Source: Thiobacillus sp. UBA3361 | Lineage (GTDB): Bacteria; Pseudomonadota; Gammaproteobacteria; Burkholderiales; Thiobacillaceae | Direction of reading: 5' to 3' | DNA: 64,000 bases | Assembly: GCA_002360535.1 (NCBI GenBank) | Contig: DEQR01000020.1 | Span: forward strand, 16,076 to 80,075 | Shown: positions 56,117 through 63,114 of the stretch, piece after piece | How positions within the stretch are numbered: the first letter of the stretch is position 1 | How the letters are laid out: every line of letters begins with the position of its first letter | Position numbers and translations under genes: made by a program | The notes under the pieces: model-generated | Seen by the model: only the letters and a program-made list of their open reading frames with translations | The model's database searches: none | Told to the model about the DNA's origin: nothing

Positions 56117-56869
56117 ATGCCTGTACCAGTTCCATCACGCAAGGCCAAGCTCAAGGAGCTGGCCGACTTCGAGGCGGGCGGCAATATCGAGGACAACCTC
56201 TACCGGCTGACCTGCATCGTCGCCGACCTGGTGGGCGCCCGGCGGGTCTCCCTGATGCTGCTGGATGCCTGCGAGCGCGGCGGGGCGCAACTCAAGCTAG
56301 CCGCCCTGTATGGCGAACTCCCCGACGACGCCTGGCGGGACGAGGCGGAGCCGGATGTGGGCATCGCCAAACACGTGCTCGCCAAGGGCGACTGCCTGCG
56401 CGCCGCCGATATCAACCGCTCCCCCTGGAAAAACGATGCCCGCCGGCCCGGCGCCGGCGGCAGTTTCATGGCCTGCCCGGTGGCCATCGCCGGCCAGACC
56501 GCCGGCGTGCTCAACATCAGCGAACCCAGGGACCGCAAGGCCTTCACGGCCGCCGACCAAGAACTGGCGGAACTGGCTGCGTCCCTGATGGGGCGGGCCA
56601 TTCAGATCATGCGCCTGGCCCGTCTCCTGGACTCCCGATTCGCCCAGATGGCCATGACCCTGGAAGGGGTGCAGGACGCCTCCTCGGTGGTCGCCCTGAG
56701 CGCCCAGGACCCGGAAAGGCTGTCCAAGATGCTGGCCAAGGCCTTCTACAAGGAGATGCGCCACTGCGGCTTCACCCCCAACCAGATCATCCATGCGGCG
56801 GGGGAGATCATCTCCGAACTCACCGGCAGCCTGAACCGGCACAAGCGGCGGCTGGCCCGATCGGGATAG
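56117..56869 (+). CDS. GAF-domain protein, 3' end possibly altered by intron remnant
   Basis: The 250-residue protein carries a GAF domain at about residues 25-170 (IEDNLYRLTCIVADLVGARRVSLMLLD, GIAKHVLAKGDCLRAADI, FMACPVAIAGQTAGVLNISEPRDRKAFTAADQELAELAA) and a C-terminal helical region. I start it at ATG 56117 because GGGGAGGAAGG lies just upstream; ATG 56096 is also in frame. Its last codons (S-G-stop) coincide with the predicted 3' end of the group II intron remnant on the opposite strand, so the original C-terminus may be lost. Ligand unknown. Confidence 0.75.
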   Translation: MPVPVPSRKAKLKELADFEAGGNIEDNLYRLTCIVADLVGARRVSLMLLDACERGGAQLKLAALYGELPDDAWRDEAEPDVGIAKHVLAKGDCLRAADINRSPWKNDARRPGAGGSFMACPVAIAGQTAGVLNISEPRDRKAFTAADQELAELAASLMGRAIQIMRLARLLDSRFAQMAMTLEGVQDASSVVALSAQDPERLSKMLAKAFYKEMRHCGFTPNQIIHAAGEIISELTGSLNRHKRRLARSG

Positions 56870-57580
56870 GGTCGTCCAGACTACCTGACCGACCCCTCCC
56901 ACCCACCCGGCATGCGGGACCGCACCGGGCGGTTCGAGTAGTTGAGGTCATGAGAGCCGGGACACGCCGAGCTTGTCGAAATAGGCGATAGTTAGCACCC
57001 GTTTGATGTCGCCATCGCTGTTTCGCCACCCGCTACGGGAGTTTCCTGCCACCCGCTTCGCCACCTGCTCCGCCGCGCCGAGGTTGATCAGTTCCCGGTG
57101 GATCGTGCTACCCCGCCTCCAGTGCTTGAGCTGAATCGCCCGCAGTCGGTGCCGCAGCCATTCGTCCAGCGTCCGCCAGACCTTTGGCGTTTGCGCCAGC
57201 CCGAAGTAGGCTTTCCATCCCAACAGGTAAGGCTTCAGCCGCTCGATAACCTCCGCCATGCTGCGTCCGCCCGAACGTCGGGTCAGTTGCCTAATCCGTT
57301 GCCTGAACGTCGCCATCGGCTTGTCGGCCACCTTGCACTTCACACCCTCCTTGGCAAACCCGAAGCTGTAGCCCTGAAACTTCCTGCCCGTGACGCTTGC
57401 CACCGCGCTCTTGGTCTCATTGACCTTGAGCCGCAGCTTGGCGTAACACCGCCGCAAGAGCGCCATCACCCGCTCGCCCGCTTTCCGACTGCGAACATAC
57501 ACATTGCAGTCGTCGGCGTAGCGCGCAAAGCAATGCCCTACTTCAGACATGAGGCGAGATCTCCCCGGGTAAGAACGCAC
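56860..57580 (-). mobile_element. Group II intron remnant (maturase C-terminus, domains V and VI)
   Basis: Minus strand. Downstream of the maturase fragment lies a domain V-like hairpin (GAACCGCCCGGTGCGG and CCGCATGCCGGGTGG) and a domain VI-like hairpin in which GGGTCG pairs with CGACCC and a bulged A (CTGGACGACC) could be the branch point. The 3' end is predicted near 56860. A GTGCG at 57580-57576 matches the 5' consensus of group II introns, but domains I-III and the first part of the maturase are missing, so this is a deleted, immobile copy. Confidence 0.7.
56948..57580 (-). pseudogene. Group II intron reverse transcriptase/maturase, C-terminal fragment
   Basis: About 200 residues remain of a protein normally over 450 long. 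It opens with the RT catalytic box [17 protein letters not shown], then [27 protein letters not shown], and the maturase region ([51 protein letters not shown]), ending FDKLGVSRLS. Fingers and most of the palm are absent. Residues before GHCF (from the GTG at 57580) do not look like maturase and mark the deletion junction. It overlaps the IS3 OrfA reading frame by 43 bases in another frame. Confidence 0.85.
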
Positions 57581-57867
57581 TCCTTCACTGCACAGCCGCC
57601 GGATTTACGCCACTTCGCCTTAATCACGAGAGCTTCGCGGAAGCTTCCCCGCTCGCCCTGCTGTTCGGCCGTGGTCAGGCCTTCGCGCTGGCCGGTATCG
57701 CGTTCGTGCTGGCGCACCCAGGTATGCAAAGTCTGCGCCGCGCAACCTATCTTGCCGGCGATCGATACGATCGTCGCCCACTCGGATTCGTGCTCCGCAC
57801 GATGCTCAAACACCAGGCGCACGGCGCGCTCTCGGACTTCGGGGGAGAACTTCGTTGATTTCCTCAT
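57538..57867 (-). pseudogene. IS3-family transposase OrfA, truncated
   Basis: Residues 1-70 are an IS3-type OrfA helix-turn-helix protein: [56 protein letters not shown]. After residue 70 the reading frame leaves the family ([16 protein letters not shown]) and runs to a stop at 57538 through sequence belonging to the neighbouring remnant. The leucine zipper and all of OrfB, which carries the DDE catalytic residues, are missing. It is non-functional as a transposase. Confidence 0.85.
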
Positions 57868-57917
57868 GGCTCCATCTTCTCAAGTAATGGAGCCTCCTCA
57901 AAACCCGGGGCGGTTCA
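57658..57917 (-). mobile_element. IS3-family element, left-end fragment
   Basis: On the minus strand the element begins TGAACCGCCCCGGGTTTTG at 57917, a typical IS3-family terminal inverted repeat, followed about 50 bases later by OrfA. Only about 260 bases are kept. The right end and OrfB are gone. The left end abuts the lipoprotein gene at 57918, which it truncates. Confidence 0.8.
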
Positions 57918-58372
57918 CAGCGGCAGGTGTGGGGGTTCTGGACCACGCTGTTGTCTAGGCGCCCCTGGGGTAACGTGATTTCCTTCTCCTGGCCGATCTG
58001 TCCGGCATACCATTTAGGCTGGTATTCCGGGTCGTAGGGCACCTTGGCGATGGCGTACTGGATGTACCCGCCATCCGCGCACAGTCCTTTGGCGCTGTTC
58101 TTGTACGCCGTGACCTTGTTCGTTCGTGTGTCCCAAATGTTGATGCTGGGCACCCTGGGGTGCTTCTGTGCTTCCGCCAGGCTCTTGGGTTTGGGCCCGT
58201 AGCTCACGAAGATCACCCGGTCGTTGTCCAGCCAGTAGAGCCGGTCGTCGGTCGAGGCGGGGACGCCGGAGTCGAGGACGGGATAGGGCGGGGCTTCCTC
58301 GCCCTCCTCGGCGCAACCGGCCAGGATGGCGAAGATGGCCAGCGCGATGAACCAATGAAACGGTCGCTTCAT
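57918..58372 (-). pseudogene. Lipoprotein gene broken by IS insertion
   Basis: The minus-strand frame starts MKRPFHWFIALAIFAILAGC, a lipoprotein signal with lipobox LAGC, then a soluble domain with RLYWLDNDRVIFVSYGPKP, INIWDTRTNKVTAYK and GGYIQYAIAKVPYDPEY. The short Trp/Asp-containing strands resemble beta-propeller blades. The frame crosses into the IS left end at 57917 after about 150 codons, and everything beyond (to 57806) is IS-derived. The family is not recognised. The remaining part may still be translated as a fusion, but it lacks its natural C-terminus. Confidence 0.75.
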
Positions 58373-58423
58373 GGATTGCCCTCCCAAGCTGCCTTGTCTT
58401 GTTGGCGCTGTTGTGCTGGCAAT

Positions 58424-58585
58424 CTACGCAGCCCCCCGCCCCGGTTCTATCTGCCCAAAGCGATAGGCTATGCCGTTGGCGGCAGGACCGCTGACCAGGG
58501 GGCCATTGCCGTCGTCCCCGCTGTGAAGGGTATCGTCGCCGCCGCTGAGATCGTCCGCCCCGCCACCGCCCAGCAGGGCGTCGGC
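58424..58585 (-). pseudogene. RTX-type calcium-repeat remnant
   Basis: Read on the minus strand from 58585, an open frame without a start codon gives ADALLGGGGADDLSGGDDTL then HSGDDGNG, matching the GGxGxDxLx nonapeptide of RTX proteins, and then a short tail ending at the TAG at 58424. About 54 codons remain. It is probably the C-terminal end of a decayed secreted RTX or adhesin gene. The upstream side is closed by a palindrome at 58605. Confidence 0.6.
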
Positions 58586-58604
58586 CGGTACGGCGGTCGT
58601 GAAC

Positions 58605-58630
58605 GGCGGGTTACGCTTCGCTAACCCGCC
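58605..58630. repeat. Palindrome GGCGGGTTA / TAACCCGCC
   Basis: Nine-base arms at 58605-58613 and 58622-58630 flank CGCTTCGC. Palindromes of this form occur as dispersed extragenic elements in many proteobacteria. Here it separates the RTX remnant from the 3' side of the dynamin-like gene and may act as a hairpin for that transcript. Confidence 0.65.
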
Positions 58631-58644
58631 CTACGGGGCTTGAA

Positions 58645-58675
58645 GCTGAATGCTGACCGCTGAAAGCTGACCGCT
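58645..58675. repeat. Heptad tandem repeat, single arm
   Basis: GCTGAAT, GCTGACC, GCTGAAA, GCTGACC and GCT (58645-58675) form four and a half 7-base units just after the dynamin-like gene stop (58679, minus strand). No matching inverted arm is evident nearby. It appears to be a half-copy of the heptad family. Confidence 0.75.
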
Positions 58676-58678
58676 TCG

Positions 58679-60649
58679 TCAGGCCACCGCCTGGGCCGCC
58701 CCCGGCTGGGGCGTGGTGTCCAGGGGCTTGAAGGCCACGCCGGTGAGGATGGAGAATTCCTTCGCGATGGCCTCGATCTGGTCCAGCTGGGCCTTGAGCT
58801 GCACCATGTCGCGGCTGACCAGTTGCGAGCGCTCCTGGATGGAGCCCAGGTTGGCGTGCACCTTGTTGATGTTCTCCAGGCGGTGCTCCAGCTGCAGCTT
58901 GTGTTCCTTGATGCGGGCGACGATGGGCTCCAGGGTTAGGCGCAGCCAGGTCTCGGTCTCCATGCGCACCTGCTGGAAGACGATGCGCGCCTGGGTGACC
59001 AGACCGATGTAGAACTTCTTCACCATGAAGCGCTTCTCCAGCATGATGTTCAGCGGGTCGGCGCAGAACTCCTGGGTGCTGACCATCAGCTCGTCCAGAC
59101 GCGCGCGGTAGCGGGTCAGGTCGAGCACCGGCGGGTCGGCCTGCTCCAGGCCGTGCACGTCGTGGAAGCGCTGGTAGGAGGCGACCAGCAGCTGCTTGAT
59201 GGCGCTGCACTGCTGGCTGGCGTGGTCGAATTCGCCGCTCATGCGCCGCACCAGCAGGTGCATGCCGCGGATCAGGCCGGCGGTGGTCCAGCTGTCGTTG
59301 ATGGCCACCATGCTCTCTTCGATGATCTTGTCCATGCGCCCGTCGTCCAGGTGGGCGAGCAGTTCCCAGCCCTGCTGGGAGACGATCTTGCGGGTGACGT
59401 TGAAGTTGCGCGTGGTTTCCTCGTACATCTGCTTGTCGGCCACCATCTTGTCGCGCATCTGGGCGACGATCTGCTGGTTCTTGCCGGACAGGGCCTGCAG
59501 GTCCATGAGGCTCTGGCGCGCCGCCATCAGCCGCTTGCCGGCTACCTCGCGGGTTTCGTTGAGCTGCGGACCCAGCTCGCGCACCACCGATTCGCGCATG
59601 ATCTTTTCCCGCGAGGGGATGATCTCGCGCGCCAGCATCACCTCCAGGGCCTGGATGCCGGAGCGCTTGAGCATGCCCTCGTCGCCGCGCACCTTGCCCA
59701 CTAGGGCCTTCTGGGCGGAAATGGCCAGCACGCCGCCGGGGGAGATGTTGAGCTGCTGGGCGGTCGATTCGATCTGCCGCTGAATGGTGCGGCCGATCTC
59801 TTCTTCGGTCTTCAGGTCGTCCCACAGCATGTCGATCTTGTTCAGCACCGCGTAATGCTGGCTGGCGTGCTTGGAGACCATCTTGTTCCAGATTTCGAAG
59901 TCCGACTGGGTGACACCGGTGTCAGTGGCCAGCAGGAACAGCAGGGCGTGGGCGTTGGGGATGGCCGACAGGGTCAGTTCCGGCTCGGCCCCCATGGCGT
60001 TCAGGCCCGGGGTGTCCAGGATGGCCAGGCCCGATTCCAGCAAAGGATGGGGGAAGTTGATCATGGCGTAGCGCCAGGCGGGGATCTCCACCCGGTCCTG
60101 GTCCTTCACCATCCAATTCAGGTTGGGGTCATTCTCGTCCCACAGGCCCAGGGCGCGGGCCTCCACCTTGAACACCACCTTGGTCTCGGCCAGCTTGCGC
60201 ATGGCGGTGAACATGGCGCTGGAATCGGTGATGTCCAGGCGGATGGTGTTCCACTCCACCGGCATGCGCTTGAGGCCGGCGATGCTGTCGTCGCGGAAGC
60301 GGGTCTCGATGGGCAGCAGGCGGATGTAGGGCTCGGCCTCCGTGTCGCAGAAGATCTCCGTGGGGCACATGGTGGTGCGGCCGGCGTCGGAGGGCAGCAG
60401 GCGCTGCTTGAAGTCGGAGAAGAACAGGGCATTGATCAGCTCGGTCTTGCCGCGGCTGAATTCCGCCACGAAGGCGAGCATCAGCCGATCCTTTTTCAGG
60501 TTCTCGGACAAGTCGAAGATGCGCAACAGGACTTCGGCGTCGGTCTCCGTGTACTGTTCCAGCCATTCCTTGTAGTGCGTCACCACCCTCGCCAGCCGGT
60601 CGCGTCTGTCGCGAAACCGGGTGATGCCGCTTTCCAAGCCGTAGTTCAT
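58679..60649 (-). CDS. Dynamin-like GTPase (656 aa)
   Basis: The protein has a large GTPase domain: G1 VAEFSRGKTELINALFF near residue 62, a G2-type Thr in GRTTMCPTE, G3 LAILDTPGLNAMG near residue 195 and G4 AVLNKIDMLWDD near residue 250. The rest is long and helical with coiled-coil-like stretches (about 320-420 and 560-640), as in bacterial dynamin-like proteins. Such proteins remodel or protect membranes, but the role of this one is unknown. I start at ATG 60649, which overlaps the yggU stop by 4 bases; the longer in-frame extension would overlap most of yggU. Confidence 0.85.
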   Translation of the reverse strand: MNYGLESGITRFRDRRDRLARVVTHYKEWLEQYTETDAEVLLRIFDLSENLKKDRLMLAFVAEFSRGKTELINALFFSDFKQRLLPSDAGRTTMCPTEIFCDTEAEPYIRLLPIETRFRDDSIAGLKRMPVEWNTIRLDITDSSAMFTAMRKLAETKVVFKVEARALGLWDENDPNLNWMVKDQDRVEIPAWRYAMINFPHPLLESGLAILDTPGLNAMGAEPELTLSAIPNAHALLFLLATDTGVTQSDFEIWNKMVSKHASQHYAVLNKIDMLWDDLKTEEEIGRTIQRQIESTAQQLNISPGGVLAISAQKALVGKVRGDEGMLKRSGIQALEVMLAREIIPSREKIMRESVVRELGPQLNETREVAGKRLMAARQSLMDLQALSGKNQQIVAQMRDKMVADKQMYEETTRNFNVTRKIVSQQGWELLAHLDDGRMDKIIEESMVAINDSWTTAGLIRGMHLLVRRMSGEFDHASQQCSAIKQLLVASYQRFHDVHGLEQADPPVLDLTRYRARLDELMVSTQEFCADPLNIMLEKRFMVKKFYIGLVTQARIVFQQVRMETETWLRLTLEPIVARIKEHKLQLEHRLENINKVHANLGSIQERSQLVSRDMVQLKAQLDQIEAIAKEFSILTGVAFKPLDTTPQPGAAQAVA

Positions 60650-60963
60650 GCCTGTTCCTTTATCAGCCTGCGCTCGATCTCTTCCGGGGAAAGCGCAACC
60701 CGGAGCGTCTTTCTCCGGGATTTGTCTCCGCGTTCGATTGTAACCTCGCCTCGCGAAACTTCCAGCCATCCGGCGATAAACATCAGCAGGGCGGCATTGG
60801 CCGCCCCCTCCACCGGCGGCGCGGCCACCCTCACCTTCAGGGCGTCGCCGTGCACCCCAGCGATGGCGCTGCGGGCGGCGCCGGGCTGCACGTGGATCAG
60901 CAGCCGGCTGCCGCCGGGGGCCGGCCGTAGCCAGTCGGCGGGCAACCGGCCCAGGTCAGCCAA
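60646..60963 (-). CDS. yggU: YggU/DUF167 family protein
   Basis: This 105-residue protein of the DUF167 family has the core LLIHVQPGAARSAIAGVHGDALKVRVAAPPVEGAANAALL and SRGEVTIERGDKSRRKTLRV. The molecular function is unknown. The family is conserved downstream of yggT in proteobacteria, as here. It overlaps yggT by 8 bases and the dynamin-like gene by 4 bases, so all three are probably translated as a unit. Confidence 0.92.
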   Translation of the reverse strand: MADLGRLPADWLRPAPGGSRLLIHVQPGAARSAIAGVHGDALKVRVAAPPVEGAANAALLMFIAGWLEVSRGEVTIERGDKSRRKTLRVALSPEEIERRLIKEQA

Positions 60964-61552
60964 GCCGTAGACTCATGCCGATCAGCGCAGTGGCCCAGCG
61001 TTCCAGCGCCCCCACCGGCGCGATCAGCACCAACTGCATGGCGATGAGGGCGGCGATGGGCGTGATGTCCACCCCGCCGATGGCCGGGATGATGCGCTGG
61101 AAAGGCGCCAGGCAGGGTCGCGCCAGGGAGTAGAAGACCGGGGCGTAGGGGGAGAAGGGATTCACCCAGCTCAACACCGCCTGGATCAGGATCAGCCCCA
61201 TGAGGATATACACCGCCAGCTTGATGGCGCCCGCCAGGGCCAACAGCAGGAAGCCGGGCAGCACGCCCGTACCGGCGGCCAGGAAGGGGTAGCCGTCCAG
61301 CCAGTTGACGCCCAGCACGGCCAACAGTTCGGCCACATAGAACAGCACCAGGCTGGCCCAGTCCAGCCCCAGGAAGCCGGGCAGCACGCGGCGCGCGGGA
61401 CGCACGGCGAAATCCGTCACCTTGACGATGAACTGGGCAAAGGGGTTGTGGAAGGGCACCCGCGCCCATTGCATGTAGAAGCGCAGCCAAAAGGCCGATG
61501 CGATGAGTTCCAGCAGGGTGCGCAGGAGGAATTGGGCAGCGTCGGTGAACAT
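60956..61552 (-). CDS. yggT: YggT family membrane protein
   Basis: The 198-residue protein has two YggT repeats, each with paired hydrophobic helices and the FxNPF motif: VPFHNPFAQFIVKVTDFAVRPARRVLPG near residue 31 and VNPFSPYAPVFYSLARPCLAPFQRIIPAIGGVDITPI near residue 125. It is an integral inner-membrane protein. Roles in osmotic or cation tolerance and in division have been suggested for relatives. It overlaps the proC stop by one base and yggU by 8 bases. Confidence 0.93.
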   Translation of the reverse strand: MFTDAAQFLLRTLLELIASAFWLRFYMQWARVPFHNPFAQFIVKVTDFAVRPARRVLPGFLGLDWASLVLFYVAELLAVLGVNWLDGYPFLAAGTGVLPGFLLLALAGAIKLAVYILMGLILIQAVLSWVNPFSPYAPVFYSLARPCLAPFQRIIPAIGGVDITPIAALIAMQLVLIAPVGALERWATALIGMSLRLG

Positions 61553-62367
61553 CAGCTTTCCCGCCCCAGGATGTCGGCCAACTCGCGCGAACGCTCCGCT
61601 GCGGCGCGGGCGGCGTTGAGCATGGCCGTTTTCACGCCGCTCTCCTCCAGCACCCGGATGCCCTGTTCGGTGGTGCCGCCCTTGGAGGTGACGCGGGCGC
61701 GCAGGGTGGCCGGCGGCTCGCCGTCGCGCACCGCCAGGGCCGAGGCGCCCAGGAAGGTCTGTAGAGACAGCAGACGGGCCAACTCGGGCGCCAGCCCCAA
61801 ATCCACGGCCGCTTCCTCCAAAGCCTCGATCAGATAGAAGACATAGGCCGGACCGCTGCCGGAGATGGCGGTGACCGCGTCGATCAGTGCTTCATCCTCC
61901 ACCCAGACGCTGACCCCCACCGCCTGCATGATCTGGCCGGCCTGCTGGCGCTGCGCCTGGCTGACGCCGGACAGGGCGTACAGCCCGGTCATGCCGACGC
62001 CGATCAGGGCGGGGGTGTTGGGCATGGCCCGCACCACGGCGGGGTGCCCCCCCAGCCAACGGGAGATGTCCGCCGCCCGCACGCCAGCGGCGATGGACAG
62101 GAACAACTGCCCCGGATAGGGCTCCGACAGCTCCAGCAAGATCTGGCGCAACTGCTGGGGCTTGACCGCCAGCACCACCAGGTCGGCCTCTTCCATCAGT
62201 TCGTGCGGCTCGGCCTGCACGGTGACCGGATAGTTGGCGGCCAACCACTCGCGGCGTTCGGGACTGGTTTCCGCCACCATGATGTCGGCGGCCTGGAAGC
62301 CCTTTTGCAGCAGGCCGCCGATCAGGGCGGCCGCCATGTTGCCACCGCCGATGAAGCCCAATTTCAT
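61552..62367 (-). CDS. proC: Pyrroline-5-carboxylate reductase
   Basis: ProC makes proline from pyrroline-5-carboxylate with NAD(P)H. The 271 residues start MKLGFIGGGNMAAALIGGLL (Rossmann motif) and contain VVLAVKPQQL, VRAMPNTPALIGVGMTGL near residue 114, and the signature SGSGPAYVFYLIEAL with VTSKGGTTEQGI. I use ATG 62367, not the in-frame codon six residues upstream. It lies 5 bases after yggS, a widely conserved yggS-proC-yggT order. Confidence 0.96.
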   Translation of the reverse strand: MKLGFIGGGNMAAALIGGLLQKGFQAADIMVAETSPERREWLAANYPVTVQAEPHELMEEADLVVLAVKPQQLRQILLELSEPYPGQLFLSIAAGVRAADISRWLGGHPAVVRAMPNTPALIGVGMTGLYALSGVSQAQRQQAGQIMQAVGVSVWVEDEALIDAVTAISGSGPAYVFYLIEALEEAAVDLGLAPELARLLSLQTFLGASALAVRDGEPPATLRARVTSKGGTTEQGIRVLEESGVKTAMLNAARAAAERSRELADILGRES

Positions 62368-62372
62368 GTCGC

Positions 62373-63068
62373 TTATCTCCCCCACGTCCGGCGCCGGCCG
62401 AAAATGGCCGTGCCGATGCGTATTATGGTAGCGCCTTCCAGGATGGCCGCCTCCATGTCATCCGACATGCCCATGGAAAGGGTATCCAAATCCAGGCCGC
62501 GGGCGCGCGCGGCACGCAACAGATCGGCCAGCACACGGAACTGGGCACGTTGCCTGTCCACGCGGGCCTCGGGCGCCGGAATGGCCATGAACCCACGCAG
62601 CCGGATGCCAGGCAAACCGGCCACGGCGGCAGCCAACTCCAGGACCTCGTCCGGGGCCACGCCATGCTTGCTGGGCTCGCCGCTCACGTTCACCTGCACG
62701 CACACCCGCAGGGGCGGCAAGCCGGGGGGGCGCTGGTCGGACAGCCGCTCGGCGATGCGCAACCGATCGACCGCGTGCACCCAATGGAAATGCTCGGCGA
62801 TGGGCCGCGTCTTGTTGGCCTGGATGGGGCCGATGAAATGCCACTCGATGTCCAGGTCGGCCAGCTCGGCCATCTTGGCCAGCGCCTCCTGCAGATAACT
62901 CTCGCCGAAGTGGCGCTGGCCGGCCGCCCAGGCCTCGCGGATGGCGGCGGCGGGGAAAGTCTTGGAGACCGCCAGCAGGGAGACTTCGGCCTGCGGCCGG
63001 CCCGCATCCCGGCAGGCCCCGGCGATGCGTGCGCGCACGTCTTGCATGGCCGACGCGATTGCGCCCAT
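62373..63068 (-). CDS. yggS: Pyridoxal phosphate homeostasis protein
   Basis: YggS (PLPBP) carries pyridoxal 5'-phosphate in a TIM-barrel fold without catalytic activity and helps balance vitamin B6 and amino acid pools. The 231 residues include the PLP lysine in LLAVSKTFPAAAIREAWAAG near residue 34, FGESYLQEAL, WHFIGPIQANKTRPIAEHF, VNVSGEPSKHG and the phosphate-binding LSMGMSDDMEAAI and IRIGTAIFG. The ATG at 63068 is divergent from pilT across 46 bases, so the in-frame upstream extension is spurious. Confidence 0.95.
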   Translation of the reverse strand: MGAIASAMQDVRARIAGACRDAGRPQAEVSLLAVSKTFPAAAIREAWAAGQRHFGESYLQEALAKMAELADLDIEWHFIGPIQANKTRPIAEHFHWVHAVDRLRIAERLSDQRPPGLPPLRVCVQVNVSGEPSKHGVAPDEVLELAAAVAGLPGIRLRGFMAIPAPEARVDRQRAQFRVLADLLRAARARGLDLDTLSMGMSDDMEAAILEGATIIRIGTAIFGRRRTWGR

Positions 63069-63114
63069 AATGACCCGAACTCCTTGCCAGGCTTGCGTAA
63101 CTGCCCGAATTATA

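Noticed and set aside
56920..56950. tRNA T-arm-like GGTTCGAGT
   Set aside because: It belongs to the domain V region of the intron remnant on the other strand; no acceptor or anticodon stem can be built around it. No tRNA gene was seen in the window.
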